Positions 51,219 through 61,188 of a stretch of 64,000 bases of DNA are shown piece by piece; position 1 is the stretch's first letter; each line of letters opens with the position of its first letter. Where the stretch lies: positions 1 to 64,000 of the forward strand of contig CACHGH010000004.1 in assembly GCA_902579215.1 (NCBI GenBank), read 5' to 3'. The notes beneath the pieces are model-generated. The model was not told where the DNA came from, searched no databases, and worked only from the letters and a program-made list of their open reading frames with translations. A program made the translations under genes and the position numbers. The DNA is from an uncultured Pelagibacteraceae bacterium (GTDB taxonomy: Bacteria; Pseudomonadota; Alphaproteobacteria; Pelagibacterales; Pelagibacteraceae).

Positions 51219-52331
51219 TACTGCAGAAGCTTCATCAGAGGATGAGGTTTTTGATCTGATTTTAGTTAAAGTTTCCTCACAATCATTAATTTGTTTTTTC
51301 ATTAATTCTGGATTTTTTAAAAAATAGACAACTGAATTAAAAATTTCTTTAGCATTACATTCTTTTTGTATTAATTCTGGAATTATTTCTTTGTTATTAA
51401 TAATATTAATGATGTTAGCAAATTTAATTTTAACTAACATTTTGACAATTAAAAAATTCAAAAAATTCATTTTATAGATAATTATAGAGGGAACTTTTGC
51501 ATTACAAATTTCAAGAGAAACTGTACCAGATTTAGAAACTGCAAAAATAGATTTATCTAGTATTTGTTTTTTAATATTTTCGTCATAAATGACCTCAGCA
51601 TTTTCAACATTTGTATTATTTATTTTTTCACTTATTAAATTCTTATTCTCATCAGTTGCGTGAAAAACAAAAGTGAAATTATCAAATTTTTTATTCATCA
51701 TATTTATAAAATCTATCAAAATAGGTAATAGTAAATTTACTTCAGATAATCTACTGCCAGAAAAAAGAGAAATAATTTTTTTATCATTTGATATGATGCT
51801 AGATAGATCTATTTTATTTTTTGACTCTTGTTCTAATAATGGATGTCCGACGAAAGTATTTGGAATATTTTCTTTATCAAAATATTTTTTTTCAAAATCA
51901 AATAATAATAAAATATGATCTAAGAACTTCTTAAACTTTTTAACCCTTCCCTCTCTCCAAACCCAAACTTGAGGAGCTACATAATGTATTGTTTTAATAT
52001 TAGGATTAATGCTTTTTACTTTTTTAGCAACTCTCAAAGTAAAATCTGGACTATCTACACTAAATAAAATATCTGGATTAAATTTTATTATTTCTTCAAC
52101 AGTTTTGTTTATTTTATTTTTTATCTTCAAAATATTTAAAAAAACACTTGTGAAACCAATGTAAGTAATTTCTTTAAGGTCAAAAATAGATTTTATTCCT
52201 AACGAATTTAAATGTGTTCCACCAACACAAGAATACTCAACGTTAGGGTTATTTTTTTGAAGTTTAGATATCACTTTTGAAGCAAGTTTATCTCCTGAAG
52301 GTTCACCAGTTAATATAAAAATTTTTTTCAT
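51195..52331 (-). CDS. lpxB: Lipid-A-disaccharide synthase
   Basis: ILTGEPSGDKLASKVI, HYVAPQVWVWREGRVK, FVGHPLLE. Confidence 0.93.
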   Translation of the reverse strand: MKKIFILTGEPSGDKLASKVISKLQKNNPNVEYSCVGGTHLNSLGIKSIFDLKEITYIGFTSVFLNILKIKNKINKTVEEIIKFNPDILFSVDSPDFTLRVAKKVKSINPNIKTIHYVAPQVWVWREGRVKKFKKFLDHILLLFDFEKKYFDKENIPNTFVGHPLLEQESKNKIDLSSIISNDKKIISLFSGSRLSEVNLLLPILIDFINMMNKKFDNFTFVFHATDENKNLISEKINNTNVENAEVIYDENIKKQILDKSIFAVSKSGTVSLEICNAKVPSIIIYKMNFLNFLIVKMLVKIKFANIINIINNKEIIPELIQKECNAKEIFNSVVYFLKNPELMKKQINDCEETLTKIRSKTSSSDEASAVLTKFLIG

Positions 52332-53122
52332 ATAACTGAGATAAACATCCTATTTTTATTAGCAAATTTAATACATTTGCTTTTATCTAAAAAAACATGT
52401 TGTTTGTTTTTAACTACAATACCCTTTAATCCAGCTGTTTTACTTTGTTTTAAAGTTTTTAATCCAATGGTAGGTAGATCTACCCTCAAGTCTTGTTTCT
52501 TTTTTGGAAACTTGACTAAAACACCATGGTTCCTTAATTTTTTACTTCTGCTTTTTTCAAGCATTTTTTTAGTTCCACCTTTTCCTTCTATAGAAACTAC
52601 TTTTTTATTTCTAACTACAGCTCCTTGGCTAAAATTATATTGTCTTAAATTATTTAAAGTTTTTATTGCTATTTTTATATCTAATTGATCTTGTTTGTTT
52701 GGTTTAATCTTTGAATAGTTACCTTTCTTTAAGGATAGTTCAGGATTAAATATAAGTGAATTTTCAGTTTTGATTTTATTTTGAACTAATATTTTAATAA
52801 TTTCTTTAAGTATTGCTGCATCTCCAAGTTTAGATGCTTTGATTATTCTAGGGATATAATAAATACCTTTGAAGTCTAATTTCAGTTTAGAAAAGTTAGG
52901 TTTATTTACTTTTCCGGCAAATAAGACTTTTTTACAGTTATTCTCTTTTAGAATATTAATAATTTTACCGAATTGACCTATGGAAACTGAATAAGACTTT
53001 GTATCCTTTTTAAACTTCTTTGATTTTGACAAATCAATTATCAAATATTTAATTTTTCTTTTTTTGACAGTTTTTACAATTTCCTTTGGAAATTCAGTAT
53101 CACCAAAAATTAATCCTATCAT
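52328..53122 (-). CDS. lpxI: UDP-2,3-diacylglucosamine diphosphatase LpxI
   Basis: IGLIFGDTEFPKEI, FAGKVNKPNF, ALLSEGxxRSKxxxGVLVK-like C-terminus; between lpxA and lpxB. Confidence 0.88.
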   Translation of the reverse strand: MIGLIFGDTEFPKEIVKTVKKRKIKYLIIDLSKSKKFKKDTKSYSVSIGQFGKIINILKENNCKKVLFAGKVNKPNFSKLKLDFKGIYYIPRIIKASKLGDAAILKEIIKILVQNKIKTENSLIFNPELSLKKGNYSKIKPNKQDQLDIKIAIKTLNNLRQYNFSQGAVVRNKKVVSIEGKGGTKKMLEKSRSKKLRNHGVLVKFPKKKQDLRVDLPTIGLKTLKQSKTAGLKGIVVKNKQHVFLDKSKCIKFANKNRMFISVI

Positions 53123-53123
53123 T

Positions 53124-53921
53124 TTACGAAAATGGTGTGCAAATAGATCTTTTTTTATCTTTTGTTATAAAATCAATTACATTTTTAACTAATGGATTTT
53201 CTTTAAATGAGCCATTCAATTTACTGATATTTTCGTTGATATTCTTTGTAGCAAAAATTTCCTTATAAGCTTCGCTAAGTCCTAAAATATCTTTATTTTC
53301 AAACTTGGCTCTTCTTAAACCTATTAAGTTCAATCCTTGTAATGAGTTTCTATTTCCTGTTGATAATCCATAAGGAATTACATCATGCAGTACACCAGTC
53401 ATTCCGCCAATCATTGCCATTTTTCCAATTCTTGTAAATTGTTGAACTGCTGAGTTTCCGCCAATGACTACATTATCTTCAATTGTAACATGCCCACCTA
53501 AAGGGACATTATTAGCTATGATTACATTATTTCCCACTCTACAATCGTGAGCAACGTGTGAAGAAATCATAAATAAACAATTATCTCCAATTTTTGTTAA
53601 TCCTCCACCACCTTCTGTTCCAGGGTTTATTGTTACATATTCTCTTATAGAATTATTTTTTCCAATTTCTAATTTAGTATTTTCACCTTTATATTTTAAA
53701 TCTTGAGGATCATTTCCAATACTAGCAAAAGGGAAAATTTTTGTACCTTCGTCAATTTTTGTATTGCCTGAAATATTAACATGAGAATAGATTTTTACAT
53801 TATCATAAATCTCAACATTAGGTCCTATTACAACGTACGGGCCTACTTCCGCAGTTTCAGCAATTTTTGCATTTTTATGAATTACAGAATTTTTATCAAT
53901 CATTGATATCTTTATTATCAA
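53124..53921 (-). CDS. lpxA: UDP-N-acetylglucosamine acyltransferase LpxA
   Basis: Hexapeptide repeats; VIHKNAKIAETAEVGPYVVIGPNVEI, NVPLGGHVTIED. Confidence 0.93.
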   Translation of the reverse strand: MIIKISMIDKNSVIHKNAKIAETAEVGPYVVIGPNVEIYDNVKIYSHVNISGNTKIDEGTKIFPFASIGNDPQDLKYKGENTKLEIGKNNSIREYVTINPGTEGGGGLTKIGDNCLFMISSHVAHDCRVGNNVIIANNVPLGGHVTIEDNVVIGGNSAVQQFTRIGKMAMIGGMTGVLHDVIPYGLSTGNRNSLQGLNLIGLRRAKFENKDILGLSEAYKEIFATKNINENISKLNGSFKENPLVKNVIDFITKDKKRSICTPFS

Positions 53922-53957
53922 AGTTGAAGTTATTTTCTTATCAATAAATATTGCTAA

Positions 53958-54407
53958 TTATTTCCTATCAACAATAGTTGCAGACCACATGGCATCTGCC
54001 ATTTTTTTTTCTCCTACAATAGCTTCACCTTTATATTTCCAAACCCTTCCATGAGATCTAATAGCCTCAATATTAAGCTCTAAAGTACAATCTGGTACAA
54101 CAGGATTTCTAAATCTTGCTTTTTCAATATTCATTAGAAAAACAAGTTTATTTTCATATGTTGATTTGTCTAATCCATGTGCTGTTAGAGCTGCTGCGGC
54201 TTGACCAAAAGCTTCAACAATCAGAACTCCTGGCATAACTGGTTGTCCGGGAAAATGACCTTGAACAAAAAAACTATCTTTTTTTACATTTACAATAGCT
54301 GTAGCTGAAAATAATTTTTTTATATTTTTGAGCTCATTAATTAGTAACATTGGCTCTCTATGTGGAAGGAGATCCATTATATCTTGTTTGTTTAATCTAT
54401 CTTTCAT
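53958..54407 (-). CDS. fabZ: 3-hydroxyacyl-ACP dehydratase FabZ
   Basis: LLPHREPMLLI, FFVQGHFPGQPVMPGVLIVEAFGQAAA. Confidence 0.95.
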   Translation of the reverse strand: MKDRLNKQDIMDLLPHREPMLLINELKNIKKLFSATAIVNVKKDSFFVQGHFPGQPVMPGVLIVEAFGQAAAALTAHGLDKSTYENKLVFLMNIEKARFRNPVVPDCTLELNIEAIRSHGRVWKYKGEAIVGEKKMADAMWSATIVDRK

Positions 54408-55398
54408 TTTTATAATCTTTAATAAATTCTTTCAAATCTCTAGCTGGATAACCCATAACTTTGCTGTTGTCAGGTATATTTTTTATAACTCCACTACCCC
54501 CTCCAATTTGCACATTATTACCAATTTTAATATGTCCAGAAACTCCAGCCTGACCACCTATCATAACATTATTTCCTAATGATGCACTTCCTGCAATACC
54601 AACTTGTCCAGCAATAATACAATTATTACCAATTTTTACATTGTGGGCAATATGGACTTGGTTATCTAAATAAGTATTTTCACCAATAACAGTTAAAGAC
54701 AAAGATCCTCTATCAATTGTTGAACCTGAACCAATTTCACAATTTTTCTTAATATGTACATACCCAATATGAGGATATCTATAGTTTTTAGATTGTATAG
54801 GAATAAAACCAAAACCTTTTTTTCCTACAATAGCAGAATCTAGAATATGAACATCATCTTCAACATAGGTATTTCTCAAAATTACATTTGAACCAATATA
54901 ACAATTGCTACCTATGGTAACATTTTTTTCAATTATAGTGTTATGACCTATTTTAGTATTATTTCCAATTTTAACATTTGGGCCAACAAGAGTATTTTGT
55001 CCTGAAATAATATTTGTAAAAATTTCATTAATAGGTTTGAGGTTAAAATTGTTATCATCAACTATTGAGTCTGGATAAAATTGCTCCGTAACTTTGGCAG
55101 TTATCAAAAGAACATTATCAACAAATATTTTTTTACAATTTTTGGGTAGATATTTATCTAATGTTTCTTTTGTAATACATGCATAAGCCTTAGTCGATTG
55201 TGCTGCTTCTTTATAATTTACTGAATTGAAGAAAGTAATATCCTTTTGGGTTGCATCATTTAAACTCTTAATATCAGAAATTAAAATCTCTTTTGATAAT
55301 AAATTAGAATCCTGTGTTGGCTTTAAACCAGTTTTACTATTATATACAAGATTAGTTAATTTAAATGGTCCTTTATTTTCAAAAAAAGGATTATTCAT
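54397..55398 (-). CDS. lpxD: UDP-3-O-acylglucosamine N-acyltransferase LpxD
   Basis: Hexapeptide repeats; IGHNTIIEKNVTIGSNCYIGSNV; FGFIPIQSKNYRYPHIG. Confidence 0.92.
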   Translation of the reverse strand: MNNPFFENKGPFKLTNLVYNSKTGLKPTQDSNLLSKEILISDIKSLNDATQKDITFFNSVNYKEAAQSTKAYACITKETLDKYLPKNCKKIFVDNVLLITAKVTEQFYPDSIVDDNNFNLKPINEIFTNIISGQNTLVGPNVKIGNNTKIGHNTIIEKNVTIGSNCYIGSNVILRNTYVEDDVHILDSAIVGKKGFGFIPIQSKNYRYPHIGYVHIKKNCEIGSGSTIDRGSLSLTVIGENTYLDNQVHIAHNVKIGNNCIIAGQVGIAGSASLGNNVMIGGQAGVSGHIKIGNNVQIGGGSGVIKNIPDNSKVMGYPARDLKEFIKDYKNER

Positions 55399-55402
55399 TA
55401 AT

Positions 55403-55930
55403 TTAATTTATTTTAATTTTGTTTATTTTTGAGTCTACAATTTTAAGAATTTCATTAGTAATATCTAAATTAGATTTTCCTATTATAATGTTCTTTTTTT
55501 GAAAGATCATTGATATAGAGTTTTTGTCGGAATACTCAACTAATATTGGATTTATAGTATTCAAAAGTTTATTTGTTGCATCAATTTTTTTTTTATTGAA
55601 TGAATTAATATCTTTATTTCTTTCATTTCGATATTTATTTGCTTTATTTTTCAGTTCAATAATTTTTTTTTTGTATTCATTCTCATCTAATATATTTTTT
55701 TGTGATTTTATTTTTAATTCATCCTCTTTTAGGTTAATTTCAATTTGTTTATATTTTTTAGTAGTTTCAGAAAGTAAATTTTCCAACTGTTTATTTATTG
55801 ATTTTCCAGCTTTAGACTGTCTCATTATTTTATCAATATCTATATAAGCAAATTTTTCATTTGAATTAGCTGATGAATAACACAAAGTAACAACAAATAT
55901 TAAGACAACAAAATTTACAAAATATTTCAT
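55403..55930 (-). CDS. OmpH/Skp-family periplasmic chaperone
   Basis: Signal peptide plus Skp-like coiled coil; located between bamA and lpxD. Confidence 0.8.
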   Translation of the reverse strand: MKYFVNFVVLIFVVTLCYSSANSNEKFAYIDIDKIMRQSKAGKSINKQLENLLSETTKKYKQIEINLKEDELKIKSQKNILDENEYKKKIIELKNKANKYRNERNKDINSFNKKKIDATNKLLNTINPILVEYSDKNSISMIFQKKNIIIGKSNLDITNEILKIVDSKINKIKIN

Positions 55931-58170
55931 TAAAAAGTTGTGCCTAAATTAAATCTAAACTTTTCTGTTTTATCTGTAGATGCTTTGGTTATAGGTTTGG
56001 CGAAAGAAAAGTTAAGAGGTCCTATTGGTGTAAACCAATCTATGGCTATACCCGTTGCAGATCTTATTTTATTTGAATCGTCAATAGTATCACTATAATC
56101 AACACCCCATACATTCCCTGCGTCAATGAAAAAGCTAAAATCAGTATTTTCTAATTCTTTTAAAAGATTTGGCAGTGTTGCGCTAGCATTTATTGAGGAT
56201 GAATAATTACCACCTACAAAGTCATCGTTTTCTACCGGTCCAACCCTTCCAGACTCAAATCCTCTTAATCTTTTGGCAGGTAAGTATAATCTTTTTGATA
56301 CTCGAACATCATCGTCTGATAGAGAGTTTATTGTTGATAGATAAAAACCTAACTTACCAATAGTATCAGGTAAAATTTCTTTATACGTTGTAAATGTGTA
56401 GAGATTTGATAGAGAAGCGTTATCAGATACTAAAGGTATGGATTGGCTAAATCTGCTTATAAAACCATCTGAAGGTTGCCATGACTGATTTCTTTTATCG
56501 TAAGAAATTCTATATTGAAAAGTTGTATCAAAATAATTACCAGCTTGTTTTTTATAGCTATCAGAGGCCGAATCAGAAGTGCTCAACTTTTCTGAAAAAA
56601 TTGATATCTCTGGAGATACATAAAAATCTGTATATTGTTCAAATCCAGTTCCAATTGAGAAACCAGTTTTTGTAGTTTTGTATCCAAATCTAGCTAATTT
56701 GTCTGTTTCAGTAACCTCTAATGAAGTCTTCAAAGATTTATCTGAGTAATTATAATTTGGATTTGTGACAGAAAAAATTCCTTTAATTTTTTCTTCTGAA
56801 AGTGCAAGTGCAGAATTTAACTTTATACCTTTGCCTATAAAATTATTTTCTTTCACACCAAAAGAAATTGTACTACCGCTTGTTGTACCAACTCCAGCAC
56901 CAGCTGATATTTCACCCGTTGCTTTTTCTTCAACCTCGATATTAATTATTTTCTGACTTGGGGTTGATCCATCAACTACCTCTGATTTAACAAAACCAAA
57001 AAGATTTTTAGCTCTAAGGTTATTTACTGATTTATTATGTAATATTTGATTAAAGGCATCACCCTCATCTACTATCAAGGAATTCCTGATTACGCTTTCA
57101 ACTGTAATATTATTTCCTAAAATATTAACTTTTTCTACATAGAATTTTTCAGTCTCTTCAACGTTAATTGTAAAATTTAATTTGTTATTATTTACAATTT
57201 CCTCAGTGACGGATGCATTTATAAATTCATATTGTTTATTAAGAGCAATTAAGTCTATTTCATCTAAAATTTTTTCTATTTTATTATAAGAATAGATTTC
57301 GTCTTTTAAATCTTCAAACATTTCGTTTATTTCTTTAAAATTACTAGTTTCGTAATCAGCAGGAAGAACAAGATTTATATTATTAAAGTAATATTTTTTA
57401 TCAGCGTTAATATTAAAAATTAGTTCAAATTCATTTTTATCAAGTAATTTTGCTGATGCATTTTGGACTTTAACGTCATAAAAACCTTTGTTTTTATAAA
57501 AATTTGATAATAATTTTATATCTAGATTTATTCTATTCATGTCTAAATATTTTCTTTGAGATATAAACTTCCAAAACTTAGCTTCTTCGGACACGATAAT
57601 GTTTCTTAAAACTCTGTCTTTAAATACTTTGTTTCCAGTGAACTTGATTTTTTTTATTAAAACTTTTTTGCCTAGAGAAATATCATATTTTAAATTTACA
57701 GTATTATTATTGTTTTCTATTAGAGTAGTTTTAACATCAGCAAAATAGTAACCATTTGATTTAAGTACAGATTTAATAAAGTTTAAATCTTGTTTAGCTA
57801 AATAATCAACATATGAAGTTTTTTCCTTAAGTTTAAGATTTTCGGTGATTTTTTCAGTTAAAGGTTTGGATTTAATACCATTAATTTCAACCAATTGAAT
57901 TATAGGATTTTCAACAACTGTAATTTTTAAAACACCATTGACTAAGACAACATCTATATTTTTAAAAAAATTAGTTTCGTAAAGTTCTTTAAGTAATTTA
58001 TTTAAATCTTTACTTGAAAGGTCATCGCCAACTTTAAAACTACCGAATACAGAAAATGTTTCGTTTGAAATTCGTTTATTTCCTTTAATTTCAATTTTAC
58101 TAATAACTTCAGAATTTGAAGGTGTAAAAAGAGTGAGCAAAAAAAGAATCAAAGTTATTATTTTAATCAT
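55930..58170 (-). CDS. bamA: Outer membrane assembly factor BamA
   Basis: POTRA repeats and C-terminal barrel (RLRGFESGRVGP, FRFNLGTTF). Confidence 0.94.
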   Translation of the reverse strand: MIKIITLILFLLTLFTPSNSEVISKIEIKGNKRISNETFSVFGSFKVGDDLSSKDLNKLLKELYETNFFKNIDVVLVNGVLKITVVENPIIQLVEINGIKSKPLTEKITENLKLKEKTSYVDYLAKQDLNFIKSVLKSNGYYFADVKTTLIENNNNTVNLKYDISLGKKVLIKKIKFTGNKVFKDRVLRNIIVSEEAKFWKFISQRKYLDMNRINLDIKLLSNFYKNKGFYDVKVQNASAKLLDKNEFELIFNINADKKYYFNNINLVLPADYETSNFKEINEMFEDLKDEIYSYNKIEKILDEIDLIALNKQYEFINASVTEEIVNNNKLNFTINVEETEKFYVEKVNILGNNITVESVIRNSLIVDEGDAFNQILHNKSVNNLRAKNLFGFVKSEVVDGSTPSQKIINIEVEEKATGEISAGAGVGTTSGSTISFGVKENNFIGKGIKLNSALALSEEKIKGIFSVTNPNYNYSDKSLKTSLEVTETDKLARFGYKTTKTGFSIGTGFEQYTDFYVSPEISIFSEKLSTSDSASDSYKKQAGNYFDTTFQYRISYDKRNQSWQPSDGFISRFSQSIPLVSDNASLSNLYTFTTYKEILPDTIGKLGFYLSTINSLSDDDVRVSKRLYLPAKRLRGFESGRVGPVENDDFVGGNYSSSINASATLPNLLKELENTDFSFFIDAGNVWGVDYSDTIDDSNKIRSATGIAIDWFTPIGPLNFSFAKPITKASTDKTEKFRFNLGTTF

Positions 58171-59343
58171 CTATTTTGATAATACACTTAAGGCACGAGT
58201 TTTCAATCTAACATATTCATCTAGGCTTAAAATTTGCTTATAATTATTAGGAGTTATTTGCTGATATCGTTTATATTTTTTATTATTTAAAATTTTTATT
58301 AAAATTCTTGTAATATCTGTAAATTTTATCTTACCTTTTAAAAATAAATCAACTAGTTCATCATTTGCACTAACTAAAACTGTTTCAAAAAGAGTATTTT
58401 TGTTATTTAGTTTATTTAAGATTTTTATTGAAGGAAATTTATTTGAATCTACTTTATTAAAATCTAAATTATTTATTTTTTTATAATCTAATTTTTTAGT
58501 TTTTAAATGATTGTTATAATTATTAAATATTGAATTAAAAATTGGAATTTTCATATCAGTATCGTGAATAAGAATTTTGGTTAGGCCATTTTTAAATTTT
58601 ATAATAGCATGTACATATGATTTTGGATGAGTTAATACTTTAAATTTTTTAAAATCGATTCCAAATATTTTTTGCGCTTCAATAACTTCAAAAACTTTGT
58701 TCATTAAAGTAGAAGAATCTATTGATATTTTTTTTCCCATTCTCCAATTAGGGTGTTTTATTGCATCTTTGGGTTTGATTTTATAAAATTTATTTTTTGG
58801 AATATTTAAAAAAGGACCTCCTGAAGCAGTAATAATAATTTCATCGACGCTAGATATTGGTTTGTTTTCTAATAGACTCTTTATTGAAAAGTGTTCTGAG
58901 TCCACGGGTATAAATTGAGTTTTATGTTTAGTTAATTTTTTTTGAATTATATTCCAAGCACAGATTATTGACTCTTTGTTAGCAATAGCTATGGTTTTTG
59001 TAAATTTAATACAATCTATAGTTGGTTTTAGACCAGCTAAACCTGTAATTGAACACATAGTATAGTCAAGTTTTTTTCTAATAATTTTATTTAGATCGTT
59101 AAAATTATTAAAAATTCTTATATTTTTATTTTTCAATTTTTTTTTTAAGTTTAGGTAGTGTGGTTTACTACAAACTAATATATTTCTTACTTTAACTTGA
59201 CGAGTTTGTTTTATAATTTCTTTTATATTTTTGTTTGTTGTTAAAAGTAAAACTTCAAAATTATTTTTATTTTTTTTTATAATATTAAAAGTTGTTTTTC
59301 CTATAGATCCAGTTGATCCAATTATAGCAATTTTTTTTTTCAT
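58171..59343 (-). CDS. dxr: 1-deoxy-D-xylulose-5-phosphate reductoisomerase
   Basis: IIGSTGSIGKTTFNII, IANKESIICAW, DSEHFSI, ASGGPF. Confidence 0.95.
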   Translation of the reverse strand: MKKKIAIIGSTGSIGKTTFNIIKKNKNNFEVLLLTTNKNIKEIIKQTRQVKVRNILVCSKPHYLNLKKKLKNKNIRIFNNFNDLNKIIRKKLDYTMCSITGLAGLKPTIDCIKFTKTIAIANKESIICAWNIIQKKLTKHKTQFIPVDSEHFSIKSLLENKPISSVDEIIITASGGPFLNIPKNKFYKIKPKDAIKHPNWRMGKKISIDSSTLMNKVFEVIEAQKIFGIDFKKFKVLTHPKSYVHAIIKFKNGLTKILIHDTDMKIPIFNSIFNNYNNHLKTKKLDYKKINNLDFNKVDSNKFPSIKILNKLNNKNTLFETVLVSANDELVDLFLKGKIKFTDITRILIKILNNKKYKRYQQITPNNYKQILSLDEYVRLKTRALSVLSK

Positions 59344-59966
59344 CTGCTTAAAACACCCATTAATTCAATTATGTAAAAAGTTGGAAATGCAAAAATCATA
59401 CCATCAATCCTATCAAGTAAGCCTCCATGTCCGGGGATAATTTTTCCTGTATTTTTTATTTTTGATAGTCTTTTAAAATAAGAAATAATTATATCTCCAA
59501 TCTGACTAATGGTAGAAAGTAAAATAGTTGCTATAAACCAATTGATTGATATTTCATGATTAATCCAGCTCATAAAATACGACAAAGATATTAACGATAA
59601 AAAATATCCTCCTACCATTCCTGAATATGTTTTATTTGGACTTATTTTAGTTAATTTTGGTCCCTTAAAAATTTTACCAAAAAGATAGCCGCCAATATCT
59701 GTTGCTACACAAACTAAAAGAACAAATATACCTACATAAAAATTGGTTAAACTTTCATAAAAAGTAAAAAATGAAAAAAGTAAAAAAGTAAATCCTAAAA
59801 GTTTATAATTCAATTTTTTTGTCATCTTATGCCACTCATATGAAGCAACTAAAAAACAAATAGTTGTAAAAAATATAAAATAGAAAGAGCCTGCAAATAT
59901 AAAATAAAGTGTTAATGGTATTAGTATTATTGAACTCAATATTCTTTTAATTAACTCTTTACTCAT
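59340..59966 (-). CDS. cdsA: Phosphatidate cytidylyltransferase
   Basis: CVATDIGGYLFGKIFKGPKLTKISPNKTYSGMVGG, PGHGGLLDRIDGMIFA. Confidence 0.92.
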   Translation of the reverse strand: MSKELIKRILSSIILIPLTLYFIFAGSFYFIFFTTICFLVASYEWHKMTKKLNYKLLGFTFLLFSFFTFYESLTNFYVGIFVLLVCVATDIGGYLFGKIFKGPKLTKISPNKTYSGMVGGYFLSLISLSYFMSWINHEISINWFIATILLSTISQIGDIIISYFKRLSKIKNTGKIIPGHGGLLDRIDGMIFAFPTFYIIELMGVLSR

Positions 59967-60640
59967 TAAATATTACCGTAGTTCCTTTTTATTTTTTTAA
60001 ATTTTTCTAATATTTTATTGTAATCGTTTTCCTTGAAATCCGGCCATAGTTTCTTTTCAAAAAAGATTTCTGAATAAGCAATTTGCCATAACAAAAAATT
60101 ACTTAGCCTTTTTGTATTTCCAGTTCTAATTAAAAGATCTGGATCAGGTGTATTATTGGTAAATAGATATTTAGAAATGTTTTTTTCGTTAATTTTTACT
60201 TTATTTTTTTGAATTAATTTGAATGCATTTATTAATTCACTCTTAGAACCATAATTTAAAGCCAGGTTTATTTGCAAGCGTTTGTTCTTCATAGTTTTTT
60301 TTTCAGATACACTTAAAAGATTGTTTATTTTCCTTGAAAAATTCTTTTTTCCAATAATCTTAAGTTTAATATTTTGTTTGTTAAGATCTGTTATTTTGTT
60401 TAAAAGAAAATTTTCCAATAAATTAAATAAAAAATTAATTTCTTTTTTTGGTCTTTTCCAATTTTCTGTTGAAAAGGCGTATAAGGTTAAAAATTTAATT
60501 TTATTCTTGATGGTGGTTTTAATAACTTGTTCTACAATTTTTAAACCTTCTCTATGACCCAAGTTTCTTGATTTTTTATGTTTAATTCCCCAACGTCCAT
60601 TACCATCCATAATGATGGCGACATGTCTAATATGATTCAT
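59966..60640 (-). CDS. uppS: Isoprenyl transferase (undecaprenyl diphosphate synthase)
   Basis: HVAIIMDGNGRWGIKH, TLYAFSTENWKRP, DLLIRTGNTKRLSNFLLWQIAYSE. Confidence 0.96.
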   Translation of the reverse strand: MNHIRHVAIIMDGNGRWGIKHKKSRNLGHREGLKIVEQVIKTTIKNKIKFLTLYAFSTENWKRPKKEINFLFNLLENFLLNKITDLNKQNIKLKIIGKKNFSRKINNLLSVSEKKTMKNKRLQINLALNYGSKSELINAFKLIQKNKVKINEKNISKYLFTNNTPDPDLLIRTGNTKRLSNFLLWQIAYSEIFFEKKLWPDFKENDYNKILEKFKKIKRNYGNI

Positions 60641-61188
60641 ATCGTCATTATTTCTTTTTCTTTAGAAATAATTTTTTCGTCAATTTTTTTTATATGATTA
60701 TCTGTAAATACTTGAACTTTTTTTTCAAAAGACTTTTCAATATCTTCGCTTATTTCTTTAGATTTAAGTAATCTTTTTAACTCATCATTTGCTTCTCTTC
60801 TTATGTTTCTAATTGAGACTTTACATTTTTCACCCATAGTCTTAATCATTTTTTTAATTTCACTTCTTCTTTCTTCGTTTAAATCGGGAATGGGTAATCT
60901 TATTAACTGTCCATCAATTTGTGGATTCAATCCTAACTCTGATTTTTTAATTGCTGAGTCTATTAAATTAACATTGTTTACATCCCAAACTTGAATATTT
61001 ATTGTTCTTGGCTCAGGGACAGTTATGCTGCCAAGTTGATTAATAGGCATTTTTTGTCCATAAACATCTACCTTAACTATGTCCAACATATTAGAATTAG
61101 CTCTTCCTGTTCTTAATGAAGATAATTCTTTTTCAAAAACACCAAAAGTTTTATCCATTTTTTGATTGTAATTATTTTCTTCGAACAT
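60637..61188 (-). CDS. frr: Ribosome recycling factor
   Basis: LRTGRANSNMLDIVKVDVYGQKMPINQLGSITVPEPRTI. Confidence 0.97.
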   Translation of the reverse strand: MFEENNYNQKMDKTFGVFEKELSSLRTGRANSNMLDIVKVDVYGQKMPINQLGSITVPEPRTINIQVWDVNNVNLIDSAIKKSELGLNPQIDGQLIRLPIPDLNEERRSEIKKMIKTMGEKCKVSIRNIRREANDELKRLLKSKEISEDIEKSFEKKVQVFTDNHIKKIDEKIISKEKEIMTI

